From NCBI RefSeq assembly GCF_010669305.1, contig NZ_CP048649.1:2418001-2482000 (forward strand): a stretch of DNA of 64,000 nt, read 5' to 3'. Positions within the stretch are counted from its first letter, which is position 1, and every line of letters begins with the position of its first letter. The notes under the pieces were generated by a model. That model made no database searches. It was not told where the DNA came from and worked only from the letters and a program-made list of their open reading frames with translations. The position numbers and the translations under genes were made by a program. The DNA comes from Aminipila butyrica. GTDB taxonomy: Bacteria > Bacillota > Clostridia > Peptostreptococcales > Anaerovoracaceae. Below, piece by piece: positions 34,450-42,937 of this stretch.

Positions 34450-34596
34450 CTATGGCGTATAGGTCCTTACAGCAATCCCTTGCTCCCATATATATTCCAG
34501 CGAAGTGTGAATACTGTCTGGCCCATTTCCTGCTATCATATTAAAAATATAAATTCCCAGCATGACCATACTGATTAAAACCAAATACTGTTTCAT
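34450..34596 (-). CDS. 48-aa pilin-like membrane peptide
   Basis: A short gene: MKQYLVLISMVMLGIYIF then a polar tail ending AVRTYTP. It starts two bases after the stop of the 57-aa gene, so it depends on coupled translation; only a weak ribosome site (TTAGGG) is seen. The N-terminus resembles those of the two neighbouring small proteins. It is likely a structural or assembly peptide of the Tad-like apparatus. Confidence 0.65.
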   Translation of the reverse strand: MKQYLVLISMVMLGIYIFNMIAGNGPDSIHTSLEYIWEQGIAVRTYTP

Positions 34597-34598
34597 CC

Positions 34599-34772
34599 CT
34601 AAGCCGCTTTCACAGAAGCCGCTACAGATAGAGCCATACTATTAGAGATTTCTGTAATGGCCTTGCTAGTCTTCGATCCGATGCCTTCCACATCCTTCTG
34701 AAAGCCCATGACAATGCCTGCAATAAAAATTCCCAGGGCGATAAATGCTGCTAAGACAATAATTTGCTTCAT
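34599..34772 (-). CDS. 57-aa Flp-like pilin candidate
   Basis: A 57-aa protein: MKQIIVLAAFIALGIFIAGIV, then a helical amphipathic tail (VEGIGSKTSKAITEIS...). Size and layout (one N-terminal helix plus a short alpha-helical tail) match Flp/Tad major pilins, but the leader with the Gly/Glu-Tyr cleavage motif is missing. The start is fixed by AAGGAGAAG; the longer frame adds 12 unsupported residues. It directly follows the tadC-like gene. Confidence 0.65.
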   Translation of the reverse strand: MKQIIVLAAFIALGIFIAGIVMGFQKDVEGIGSKTSKAITEISNSMALSVAASVKAA

Positions 34773-34825
34773 CCTGCTTCTCCTTTCTGCTTCTATGAGC
34801 ATGTCCAACTGCTTGGGTCCCTCTC

Positions 34826-35470
34826 TTAAAAAAGCATCTGCAATATTTCCTTTTGATTGATAAAATACCCTACATAGATAAAATTTATAAAGATTAAGAC
34901 CACGTTAATGATAACCGGGAAATACAACAAATCACTGATAATCTCATCCCGCCTTCGCTGCTGAGTCATGCGAATTTCTTTAATGCTTCGCTGGTGAGAC
35001 AACAAAACCTCCGACAACTCCATCGGGTCCATCTCATCCCATCGCAGAAGCAAACCAGCAAACTCCTTGCCGATTGGCGTCTCCAGATAGTCCGCCATAA
35101 CCTGCTGGGCCGCTCCCCGTCGATTTAGCCGCAACAAACTCAGCATGCGGATGTAACAAGCCTGCAAAACGCCTTCCCGCTCCGCCAGCTGCTCCAGGAT
35201 GAAATCTGTGCTTACCTGCTTTCCCCTGTCGATGGAAATGACATTTCTCAGAAAGGATATGCCTTCGTAAATCTCTTTGTCTACCAGCTGACGCTTCCGT
35301 TGTTTGTCCCAGCTTTCCAGCCGACTGCGCAATCTTTTCCCCCAGCTCTGAACCGGCTCTTCCAGCCAACGGAGTGCCCCTCTCCGCAAATAATCTGCCT
35401 CTCGCTTACAGAGCAAATAACTCCCTGTGCAGATTAAGCCAATAGCTCCTACATGCATCCCATATTCCAT
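34826..35470 (-). CDS. tadC: TadC-like inner-membrane platform protein
   Basis: A 214-aa protein with an N-terminal helix, a cytoplasmic helical domain (T2SSF-like, about 40-180) and a C-terminal helix (VIINVVLIFINFIYVGYFI). It pairs with the TadB-like protein to form the platform on which the CpaF motor acts. Shorter than typical TadC (~290-320 aa). The start MEYGMHVG follows AAGGGAGGG; the longest frame would overlap the tadB-like gene. Confidence 0.72.
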   Translation of the reverse strand: MEYGMHVGAIGLICTGSYLLCKREADYLRRGALRWLEEPVQSWGKRLRSRLESWDKQRKRQLVDKEIYEGISFLRNVISIDRGKQVSTDFILEQLAEREGVLQACYIRMLSLLRLNRRGAAQQVMADYLETPIGKEFAGLLLRWDEMDPMELSEVLLSHQRSIKEIRMTQQRRRDEIISDLLYFPVIINVVLIFINFIYVGYFINQKEILQMLF

Positions 35471-35504
35471 CACATTCCCTCCCTTATGCCTTTTTCTTTC
35501 CTCG

Positions 35505-36443
35505 TTAATAATCAAACTTCTGCCTACTGACAATCTCCATAACAGCAATATTCATCAGAAACATCACCCCGCTGACCATAAAAAACAAGATGCCTTCTTT
35601 CGTAAACAACTGGTTGACAATATATTCCTTTAGGCTCATACCGATGTATTTTACAGATATAATTACAGTAAACACGTATAGGAGCGGAATCATATATACT
35701 ACAATACGAATTGCTTCTGAATTCAATCTCTTTCGCTCCTCAAAAATAGCTCTAGCATCTCGAAGCTGTACCAGAATATCCTCAATAGCTACAGATACAT
35801 TGAGGCCCCTTTCGGCAGCCAGCCGGATGTTATAAGCAAACATCCGACACCAGTTGGTGTTGATTACATCGGCAAATTTCCTCACTGCCAGGCGAATGTC
35901 TTGCTGATTGCCAGCGTTTCGCAGTTCCAAAAGCATCTTTAACACAAAGGGATTGCTGACTTTCGTATTCTTGCTCTCCTGTAGAAGCTTTTCTAATGCT
36001 TCATAAACGTTAAAATTGACAATTCGATACTGATTTAGAAAGTTGCTGACCAACATTTCCCCTTCAAAGCTGCTTCGCCTGCGAATGCCCTCAAAACGTA
36101 TGCGCAAAATCAGATAGGGTGTAACCGCCATAATCGCTCCCAAAACCACTGCACTGTGCAGCGACAGGTTCCGGCTGGCCACCAAACCTACGGAGATGAA
36201 AACCAGAACCATTACCATTAGCAGGTAGCTCCCTTTTACATGTAACGTTGTTCTGGCGATACAGTCCAAATGCCGTTCAAGAAGTGAGACTTCTCGCAGC
36301 TGCCGCCGTCTTTCTCGAAGGCGGTGCCGAGTCCGCACTTTAGCCGCCCAGTGAACAAAGTCCTCCTGGTAAACCAATAGGCTACCGGTGAGAAAAATTA
36401 GATATATCATCACCTCAATGGAGATGTTTATCACCGTTTTCAT
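35505..36443 (-). CDS. tadB: TadB-like inner-membrane platform protein
   Basis: A 312-aa T2SSF-type protein. It has an N-terminal helix, two helices near residues 75-115, a cytoplasmic helical bundle (LVSNFLNQYRIVNFNVYEALE ... AAERGLNVSVAIEDI) and two C-terminal helices. It forms the pilus assembly platform with the tadC-like product. The start follows AAGGAGAAC and overlaps the cpaF-like gene by 29 bp. Confidence 0.8.
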   Translation of the reverse strand: MKTVINISIEVMIYLIFLTGSLLVYQEDFVHWAAKVRTRHRLRERRRQLREVSLLERHLDCIARTTLHVKGSYLLMVMVLVFISVGLVASRNLSLHSAVVLGAIMAVTPYLILRIRFEGIRRRSSFEGEMLVSNFLNQYRIVNFNVYEALEKLLQESKNTKVSNPFVLKMLLELRNAGNQQDIRLAVRKFADVINTNWCRMFAYNIRLAAERGLNVSVAIEDILVQLRDARAIFEERKRLNSEAIRIVVYMIPLLYVFTVIISVKYIGMSLKEYIVNQLFTKEGILFFMVSGVMFLMNIAVMEIVSRQKFDY

Positions 36444-37854
36444 CGATGTTCTCCTTTCCACCGAAGAGCTCCTCCAGCTTCTCCGGTTTATCTTCTTTCA
36501 GAGGAGACTTCGCTGCCAGCTCCTGCAACGTTTCTGCAAACCGCTGAAAGCTCACCCAATCTTCTTCTTTTCCCGCCAGCTCTTTCTCTCGGCTAATTCG
36601 ATAACGCCAGTTCCAACTGTCCTGCATTGGATCATACCGACAAATAGGGAAGATGACAATGCGATCTCCTGCTTTGTCAAAAGATATTTCATAGATGCCG
36701 GTCAGCCGCTTCTGCCCCTTATCCCTCATCTGAGCAAAATGCAGAATGTAGTCAAAACTATCCGCTGTCCTTCTGGCGATTAACTCCATGCTGCCCCCCA
36801 AGCTCAGCACAATCTCCGCAGCCACATCGTAAGGAAAATTCAAGGGATTCCGCTGATGAAAGGTGATTTTCAACCGCCTAGTTCCCTTGCTGGCAATCCG
36901 GAGCACTGTATCTAAGGCCAAGCCGTCTCTGGCCTCTGCCATAATCAGATAGTCTGCATCACTTCGCAGCAGGTGTTTAACCACACTTTTCATCTTATCG
37001 TCCTTGGCCAAAATCTGCACGACGGGAGCGTTTGGTATCAGTTTGTGCAGACTGATCTCCGGGTCTGTCTCCAGCATGACTCCCTCCAAATTTTGGTCTT
37101 CATAGCTTTGGAGGGTGGCCAGAAAGGATGTTTTTCCGCTTTTCATGGCTCCAGTTACGGCTGTAGAATAACCTAGCCGCACCATCTCCTTAAAAAGGGG
37201 AATGCTGTTCCAAGGAATCGTTCCCCGTCTGGCCTGCTCCTCAAAAGTATATTCTGGGATAATATAACGCCGAAATATAATTACATCCTGTCCCGGCTTA
37301 ACGGAGCTCCCCCGAAATACAGTGATTCTAGTTCCATCCAGGGTATAGAGTTCATGGAAATCCTTATCTAGCCGTTCCTCCGGAGTCAGGAGCAGAAACG
37401 CCCGTACCAACTGTTCCCGCCGCTCCTGAGAGATAGTCTGTGGCTTTAATACCATCCCCCCTTCCTCTTGAAAGTATATGCGCTCCCCAATTACCTTGCA
37501 GGAACTGCTCTGCCCATAATCCTCGGAGAACCACGGAGCAATTCCTGCTAGTCCCCAGTTCTCATGGTAAATGGCTTCCTCCAATCCCCTATACCATTCT
37601 GGATAAATAGTGTCTTCAGCCCGGTGTTTCTTCACAAAGAGCCGAATTTTATTTTTAAAGAACATGACTTCCTTATGAAAGCCAATGATGGCGTTCTTTT
37701 GGATGGAAAGCATCCGCTGGATGTCCTTATCCTCTTCTTCCCATTCTTGCTGGAATTCCATGTTGACTAGCTTACACAAGGTTTCAAAGTTAAACAAGGT
37801 TCCTGACCCTTGCTCCTCCTGAGCAATGAAATGATCTAAATAAAATTTTTCCAT
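36415..37854 (-). CDS. cpaF: CpaF/TadA-like secretion ATPase
   Basis: A 479-aa hexameric motor of the type II/IV secretion ATPase family. Walker A GAMKSGKTS, an Asp box-like LETDPEISLHKL, Walker B-like ADYLIMAEARDG and a His box (KITFHQRNP) are visible. The N-terminal domain (1-180) is specific to this cluster. It drives pilin polymerisation at the TadB/TadC platform. It overlaps the CpaE-like gene by 19 bp and the TadB-like gene by 29 bp. Confidence 0.88.
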   Translation of the reverse strand: MEKFYLDHFIAQEEQGSGTLFNFETLCKLVNMEFQQEWEEEDKDIQRMLSIQKNAIIGFHKEVMFFKNKIRLFVKKHRAEDTIYPEWYRGLEEAIYHENWGLAGIAPWFSEDYGQSSSCKVIGERIYFQEEGGMVLKPQTISQERREQLVRAFLLLTPEERLDKDFHELYTLDGTRITVFRGSSVKPGQDVIIFRRYIIPEYTFEEQARRGTIPWNSIPLFKEMVRLGYSTAVTGAMKSGKTSFLATLQSYEDQNLEGVMLETDPEISLHKLIPNAPVVQILAKDDKMKSVVKHLLRSDADYLIMAEARDGLALDTVLRIASKGTRRLKITFHQRNPLNFPYDVAAEIVLSLGGSMELIARRTADSFDYILHFAQMRDKGQKRLTGIYEISFDKAGDRIVIFPICRYDPMQDSWNWRYRISREKELAGKEEDWVSFQRFAETLQELAAKSPLKEDKPEKLEELFGGKENIDENGDKHLH

Positions 37855-38615
37855 AACTTACTCTTCCTTTGTCGTTTTATCGGAGGCAACCCTGCTTCCT
37901 GAGCCAAAGTACTCGCCAGGTTAGAAATATCCTCTTCATAGCAATCTGTACGAAAGTCCAGCAAGGTCTTGTGCTCCCGCTCTGCCTGACGCCCCCAGCT
38001 GCATAGTTGAACCCTGGCAAGCTTCTCCTTATCCAGAAAAAGTCGTTCTCCCACATATTTCAAAGTGTGAGGATCTTCTTCTATATACCTATTGACAATC
38101 CAGCCCTCAAAGCTGATCTGTACCTTTTCATACAAAGGCTTTAGCTGCTCATATCGGCTTAAGTTAGATTCCTGCTGAGTCAAAATCAAATATCGCTTGG
38201 CAGCAGAAAGTAATCCTCCCAAGGCTAAACCACTGTCCAAACAGCTTCCGGTATCTACTAGGACCAAATCAAAACTGCTTGCCGCAGCTTCTAACAGATA
38301 GCGGGCAGCCTCCGGAAAGTAATATCGCTCTTCCTGCTCGTTTTCCAACCCGCCCAGCACATATAGATTACCTTTGTACCGACAATCTCGGGCCAACTCC
38401 TTGCTGATTAGTAACTTACTTTCCATCTGAAGCTTGAAATTGTCGATGGTTCTAATCCCACCTTTCAAGTAGCTGTCACTCTTCCTACCGTTCAAAGCCA
38501 TGAACAAAATGTTTAGCTTGCTGTTTTGCGCCGCCAACAGTTCCGCCACCGACTGCGTAATCATGGTCACCCCTGATTTGTGGTCTACTCCATGAAAGGC
38601 AAACAAATTCTTCAT
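37836..38615 (-). CDS. CpaE/TadZ-like MinD-fold protein with degenerate P-loop
   Basis: A 259-aa protein of the ParA/MinD fold. The expected KGGxGKT loop at the N-terminus reads HKSGVTMIT, lacking the GK of a deviant Walker A. A MinD-like switch (LVLVDTGSCLDSGL) remains. TadZ/CpaE proteins place the pilus machine at the pole and some bind ATP poorly or not at all. The start MKNLFAFHG follows AAGGAGAG and overlaps the SAF gene by 4 bp (ATGA). Confidence 0.75.
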   Translation of the reverse strand: MKNLFAFHGVDHKSGVTMITQSVAELLAAQNSKLNILFMALNGRKSDSYLKGGIRTIDNFKLQMESKLLISKELARDCRYKGNLYVLGGLENEQEERYYFPEAARYLLEAAASSFDLVLVDTGSCLDSGLALGGLLSAAKRYLILTQQESNLSRYEQLKPLYEKVQISFEGWIVNRYIEEDPHTLKYVGERLFLDKEKLARVQLCSWGRQAEREHKTLLDFRTDCYEEDISNLASTLAQEAGLPPIKRQRKSKLWKNFI

Positions 38616-39265
38616 ATAACGTTCTCTCCTTTTTGTACCAGTAAAAACTTCATGCCCTGGCCCTCTGCCAATTCCCACATCTGCCGATAAGTATCCAGTG
38701 AGGTAATAATCTCTACATGAGCGATTACTGAGCTGCTAAAATCCCTTTCTAGGATTTCCTGGCTGAAATTTTCCTCCGTGCCCACCACCTCCTGTTCATC
38801 AGCATCCTTCACATAAGCCACGTCAAAGGTTCCTAGAAAAAATTGGCCTTTGTTATCATAGATATCAATCTCATCCCCCTTTCTGAGAGAACTGCTCCTG
38901 CTGTCAATCCAGCTATCTTTTACGGCAAATATGGAGCGGTCTTCCAGCAAAACTTTGTCTCTGCGGGTAAACATACTTGGGACCACTTGAGCCAATTTGA
39001 GGATGTTCTGATTGGCCACATGTCCGTTTATCTTATAAAAGGTCTGGGGCGTTATAGCTCCCGGAATAGTGCTCTGGGGAATATTTTTAATCTCTAAAAA
39101 GTCCTTTTCCCTAACCACCGTTCCCTGTTTAATATTTTCCTTGGCTACCATGATGCTTTCCATGACCAGCTGCTCCCTGCCAGACCGCTCCCACCAGACC
39201 ATAGCCAGTATGGCCAACACAATTAGGGTGATGCCTAACAGCGGTCTCATCATTTTCCATCTCAT
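38612..39265 (-). CDS. CpaB/RcpC-like SAF-domain protein, first gene of Tad-like operon
   Basis: A 217-aa protein with an N-terminal helix (LGITLIVLAILAMVWW) and an extracytoplasmic SAF domain (VAKENIKQGTVVREKDFLEIKNIP, about 38-110), as in CpaB/RcpC and the flagellar chaperone FlgA. In monoderms CpaB cannot serve a secretin, so it may bind peptidoglycan or the growing pilus. GAGGGGG lies before the start, and a strong promoter about 40 bp upstream makes it the first gene. Confidence 0.78.
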   Translation of the reverse strand: MRWKMMRPLLGITLIVLAILAMVWWERSGREQLVMESIMVAKENIKQGTVVREKDFLEIKNIPQSTIPGAITPQTFYKINGHVANQNILKLAQVVPSMFTRRDKVLLEDRSIFAVKDSWIDSRSSSLRKGDEIDIYDNKGQFFLGTFDVAYVKDADEQEVVGTEENFSQEILERDFSSSVIAHVEIITSLDTYRQMWELAEGQGMKFLLVQKGENVI

Positions 39266-39288
39266 CTCATTCCCCCTCTTTCTTTTTA

Positions 39289-39354
39289 CATTTTTTTACA
39301 TATCATATTTTTATTATACCCATCCTTTTTTCTTTGTCAACCATTTTTTTACAT
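39289..39354 (-). promoter_or_regulatory. Promoter of the Tad-like operon bracketed by direct repeats
   Basis: Minus strand: -35 TTGACA (39335-39340), 16-bp spacer, -10 TATAAT (39313-39318). Two exact 13-bp direct repeats (CATTTTTTTACAT on the plus strand) lie at 39289-39301 and 39342-39354, one on each side of the promoter, which suggests a looping or cooperative regulator site. Confidence 0.72.
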
Positions 39355-39357
39355 TTA

Positions 39358-39386
39358 TTGAAGTTTATGTTTTACGTTATTATATT
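39358..39386 (+). promoter_or_regulatory. Probable promoter of the ABC-F gene
   Basis: -35 TTGAAG (39358-39363), 17-bp spacer, -10 TATATT (39381-39386). It leaves a leader of about 180 nt before the start, with a 7-bp hairpin TTCGGCC/GGCCGAA (39521-39545) just ahead of the ribosome site. Long leaders are common for ABC-F genes regulated by attenuation, but no leader peptide was found. Confidence 0.5.
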
Positions 39387-39570
39387 TATAGAGACTACAT
39401 TCCTTCCCGCCACAGAAAAGCTTATCATCCTGCCAAAAGACGGTCACCACTCTCCTAGAAAACAGGAAAAATCTCTTATAAACATTGACTTTTACCCCTT
39501 TTACCCATAAAATAAAATGGTTCGGCCTTTTAATCTCTGGCCGAAGCTTAATCATAGAATGGAGTTAATC

Positions 39571-41124
39571 ATGAGTTTATTAATAGTAGAAAATGTATCT
39601 CACGGCTTTGGCGGTCGAACAATTCTAGAATCGGCCTCCTTCCGTTTGCTGAAGGGTGAACACGTGGGACTGATTGGCGCGAATGGCGAAGGCAAATCCA
39701 CCTTTTTAAACATCATTATCGGCAATATCCAGCCTGACGAGGGCAAGGTCGAGTGGTCCAAGAACGTCACCGTAGGATACCTGGATCAGCATTCTTCCCT
39801 TAAAGCGGGTATGACCATCCGTGACGTGCTCCGGGATGCTTTTAAGCACATGTTTGAGCTAGAGCAAAAAATGCTGAGTCTATATGATCAGATGGCCGAA
39901 GAAAATGCGGATGTGGAGACCCTTATGGAAGATGCCGGGGAAATCCAGCAGATTTTAGATCATAGTGGTTTTTATATCATTGATGCCAAGATTAACGAAG
40001 TGGCCAGCGGTCTGGGCTTGACCTCCATTGGTCTGGAAAAGGATGTAGCCGAGCTTTCCGGAGGCCAGCGGACCAAGGTGCTGCTGACCAAGCTTTTACT
40101 GGAGGATCCTTCCATTCTCCTGCTGGACGAGCCGACCAACTACCTGGACTTTGAGCACATTGAATGGCTCAAACGCTATTTGCAGGAATATGAAAACGCT
40201 TTTATCCTTATCTCTCATGATGTAGAATTTTTAAATTCCGTGGTCAATGTAATTTACCACGTGAACAACGGTGAACTGAGCCGATATACCGGGGATTACA
40301 ACAACTTTCTCCACATGCACGAAATCAAGCAGAAACAGCAGGAGCGTGCCTACGAACGCCAGCAGGCGGAAATTGAACGGATGGAGGATTTCATCGCCCG
40401 GAACAAAGCCAGGGTCGCTACTCGAGGGATGGCAAACAGCCGTCAAAAGATGCTGGATCGCATTGACGTGATTGAAAAGCCTCGAGAAAAGCCAAAACCG
40501 TCCTTCCAGTTCAAAGAAGCCAGAACCCCTAGCCGCTACTTGGTTCAGGCTAAAGATCTAATCATCGGCTATCAGGAGCCTTTGACCCGGCCTCTAAATT
40601 TTGAAATCGAACGAGGTATGAAGCTAGCCATCACCGGCACCAATGGTCTAGGCAAAACCACCCTGCTAAAAACCATCTTGGGAAAAATTAAATCTCTTGG
40701 GGGAGAGGTGGAATTAGGCGATTACTTGGCTCCTGGCTATTTTGAGCAGGAAGCAGGCCGAGACAGTGAAATCACTGCTCTAGACTATATCTGGGAGCGG
40801 TTCCCGTCCTATACCAACGGAGAAGTGCGTTCAGCCCTGGCCAAATGCGGACTGACCAATGAACACATCACCAGCCAGATGCGGGTGCTCAGCGGCGGAG
40901 AAAACGCTAAAGTCCGACTTTGCGAGCTCATGCAGAAGGAAGCCAACTGGCTGATTCTCGACGAGCCCACCAACCACCTGGATGTAGAGGCCAAAGACGA
41001 ATTGAAGCGGGCTCTGATGGCCTACAAGGGTTCTATCCTGCTGGTATGCCACGAACCCCTGTTTTATGAAGACTGGGTGACTAACGTGTGGAACGTGGAA
41101 GACTGGACCTTAAAGATTGTATAA
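39571..41124 (+). CDS. ABC-F family ATPase
   Basis: A 517-aa soluble protein with two ABC domains and no membrane part. First domain: Walker A GANGEGKST, signature LSGGQ, Walker B ILLLDEPTNYLD. Then the P-site tRNA interaction linker (about 235-310, KQKQQERAYERQQAEIERMEDF). Second domain: GTNGLGKTT, LSGGE, LILDEPTNHLD. ABC-F proteins act at the ribosomal E site as translation factors or give resistance to ribosome-targeting drugs; the short C-terminus does not decide which. The start follows GGAG six bases upstream; the 18 residues of the longer frame are unsupported. Confidence 0.92.
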   Translation: MSLLIVENVSHGFGGRTILESASFRLLKGEHVGLIGANGEGKSTFLNIIIGNIQPDEGKVEWSKNVTVGYLDQHSSLKAGMTIRDVLRDAFKHMFELEQKMLSLYDQMAEENADVETLMEDAGEIQQILDHSGFYIIDAKINEVASGLGLTSIGLEKDVAELSGGQRTKVLLTKLLLEDPSILLLDEPTNYLDFEHIEWLKRYLQEYENAFILISHDVEFLNSVVNVIYHVNNGELSRYTGDYNNFLHMHEIKQKQQERAYERQQAEIERMEDFIARNKARVATRGMANSRQKMLDRIDVIEKPREKPKPSFQFKEARTPSRYLVQAKDLIIGYQEPLTRPLNFEIERGMKLAITGTNGLGKTTLLKTILGKIKSLGGEVELGDYLAPGYFEQEAGRDSEITALDYIWERFPSYTNGEVRSALAKCGLTNEHITSQMRVLSGGENAKVRLCELMQKEANWLILDEPTNHLDVEAKDELKRALMAYKGSILLVCHEPLFYEDWVTNVWNVEDWTLKIV

Positions 41125-41160
41125 GATAGATCTATAACAGAAAATAACAGTTGCATAAAG

Positions 41161-41197
41161 AGAGCGGTCTTACAGGAAAAACCTGCAAGGCCGCTCT
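41161..41197 (+). terminator. Terminator of the ABC-F gene
   Basis: A 16-bp stem with one mismatch and one wobble: AGAGCGGTCTTACAGG pairs with CCTGCAAGGCCGCTCT around an AAAAA loop, 36 bp after the stop codon. Confidence 0.85.
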
Positions 41198-41504
41198 TTG
41201 CTTGTAATTTTATTGGTCCTTATGCTTTCTATTTATATATTTTCCCCATTTACCTCAACCTCCTTAACCTCTGCGGTATCCAGAGCACGCTCACACAAGA
41301 TTTTCGGCGTGATGCTGCACTAAAATACAGGCCTGAAATATGGGACTACCAAGCTAAAGTATCCCGGTGCTGTGCACTCACACTCGTTCTCTCACTGAAC
41401 TCCAGCATAAGTCCTAGATTCCATCGAAAAAATAATGAATTTTCATAGGTCTCTGGATACAGAATTATATCCCCTGTTTGGGTATCTTCATAAATTTTTT
41501 TCCT
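41198..41504. other. Intergenic stretch without a supported gene
   Basis: No intact gene is seen. A minus-strand run of about 28 codons (SITPKILCERALDTAEVKEV...) ends at a stop near 41236 and could be another gene relic beside the IS66 remnant, but I cannot assign it. Confidence 0.4.
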
Positions 41505-41672
41505 TGCCTTTTTCGGCGTATTGGCAAATAACCAGTTTTTACGTCCACTATCATAAGGTCGAATACTGTTTTCTGCTGAGTTATTGGATATGGAACATCA
41601 CCCATCCAAAAGATAGTTTTCTAAGTACTGCTTCTGGTTTATGACATAGGCGACGGCTTTATTATTAAGTTC
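41505..41672 (-). pseudogene. Decayed IS66-family transposase, C-terminal remnant
   Basis: Translated on the minus strand, the segment reads NKAVAYVINQ ... YLLDG(stop)CSISNNSAENSIRPY then SGRKNWLFANTPKKA. This matches the conserved C-terminal region of IS66 transposases (DGR.EISNN.AENSIRPF..GRKNWLF.NTPKGA). An in-frame TGA (41598-41600) replaces the Arg codon, and similarity is lost on both sides. No inverted repeats are recognised. Confidence 0.88.
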
Positions 41673-41734
41673 TTACTTTTAAAGCATAGCAGCAAAAAAC
41701 TCTGTAATTTAAAGTCAATAGCGGTTTTCCTTTT

Positions 41735-42331
41735 TTACAGTTCTACCACTTGGGTATATTTTAAAGTACCTGATTTTTTAAAATATTTAAGTTCTAAAGA
41801 AACTCCTTTGGATTGTTTTGGGTAACAGATATTTGAAGCAGTAACTACTTTTGTATCAATACCATTTAAAAACTTGTGTTGCTCATGAACTATTTTCGAT
41901 TGACTGTAATAAGGAGTAGCATATCCTTTTACGTACTCACCTACCTTTAAAGGCGCACTTTGCTTAACAGCTTGATAGGTTTTCTCTGTACCAAATGTAT
42001 ACCCTACCATTCCTTCAACAGTTTTTTTATAACCTGCTGTTATTGATCCAGTAAATTCATGTGCATAAGAAAAGGAGTGGCTTATAGAATCTATTTCGCC
42101 ATCTCGTTGAGATGGTTTTCCTATATAAAAATTAATTGTTTTTCCATCTACCTGTGTGTAATTTAATTGAGGGTTTTTAAACACCCATTTGTAAGTATAA
42201 ACATCTGACATCGGAGCTATAGCATCATTTGTGCTTATATTTGAGTCTGCAAAAGCCTGTGAACTCATTGTAAATAGCATCGTGAAAATTAATGCCACTT
42301 GCGCTATTTTAGTATAAATTTTCTTATTCAT
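41735..42331 (-). CDS. Secreted protein of unknown function (AT-rich patch)
   Basis: A 198-aa exported protein. Signal peptide about 1-28 (ending SSQAFA), then a beta-rich mature domain with alternating aromatic and small residues (FTGSITAGYKKTVEGMVGYTFG, VGEYVKGYATPYYSQS). No family is recognised with confidence. The alternating pattern recalls secreted beta-sandwich or pore-type proteins, which is only a guess. The start MNKKIYTK is chosen from GGAGG upstream and the signal peptide layout. It is the last gene of a three-gene minus-strand set facing a LytTR two-component system. Confidence 0.6.
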   Translation of the reverse strand: MNKKIYTKIAQVALIFTMLFTMSSQAFADSNISTNDAIAPMSDVYTYKWVFKNPQLNYTQVDGKTINFYIGKPSQRDGEIDSISHSFSYAHEFTGSITAGYKKTVEGMVGYTFGTEKTYQAVKQSAPLKVGEYVKGYATPYYSQSKIVHEQHKFLNGIDTKVVTASNICYPKQSKGVSLELKYFKKSGTLKYTQVVEL

Positions 42332-42445
42332 AATTTCGTAATTCCTCCATTTAAATTGAAAAATAGTAAATTGATTGCATTTCACGCTTTTAAGTTATAT
42401 AACTGGTCAAATAAGCTTGTACAGAAAAAAGCTTCGACAATATAC

Positions 42446-42937
42446 TTATTCAAGTACAGTGTTTCCTTTAATTTTAAATTCGATATTTTTTTGTGTGTTA
42501 TCTTTCGTTACATATTCTAGTTTAACAATCATTTTATCGTTTGATATATTGTCTATCTTTTCTGAATTTGTTTTTTGAGATGAGAATGTTCCCAAATAAA
42601 TCTCTTTGTCTTCAATTAAATTACGTCCGCTATTGCTTTCAAAAGACGTCAAAAATAGGGTTTCGTTATTCGACTCTATCTCTAGTTTAAGATTCTTTAT
42701 ATCTAGTGCTAAATTCCCTATATACTCTAACTTCCCAGGTGAAATATATAAATTATTCTTGTTAGTCTGTATAAAGCCATCTGATAAAATCCAATTGCTA
42801 TTTCCCCCTACAATATTATATAAAGTTTGGCTTTCGGCATTCTCTAAAATAGAATATTTGTGATTTAAATTCATGAAGGCAACCGCGCTGATAATATTGC
42901 TTAAAACCAAACAGAAAATAATAATATTTTTCTTCAT
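42446..42937 (-). CDS. Membrane-anchored protein of unknown function (AT-rich patch)
   Basis: A 163-aa protein with one N-terminal helix (IIIFCLVLSNIISAVAF) and a polar extracytoplasmic domain rich in Asn, Lys and Ser. No family is recognised. It overlaps the preceding gene by 4 bp (ATGA), so the two are translated together. Codon use is strongly AT-biased compared with flanking housekeeping genes. Confidence 0.6.
   Translation of the reverse strand: MKKNIIIFCLVLSNIISAVAFMNLNHKYSILENAESQTLYNIVGGNSNWILSDGFIQTNKNNLYISPGKLEYIGNLALDIKNLKLEIESNNETLFLTSFESNSGRNLIEDKEIYLGTFSSQKTNSEKIDNISNDKMIVKLEYVTKDNTQKNIEFKIKGNTVLE

Noticed and set aside
39355..39555. Minus-strand 66-codon frame between the Tad-like operon and the ABC-F gene
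   Set aside because: It overlaps both promoters, shows no family features and lacks a ribosome site.
39387..39570. Leader peptide controlling the ABC-F gene
   Set aside because: The leader is long and has a small hairpin, but no start codon with ribosome site followed by a short frame was found.
41435..41644. Plus-strand 69-codon frame
   Set aside because: It is the antisense of the IS66 transposase remnant.
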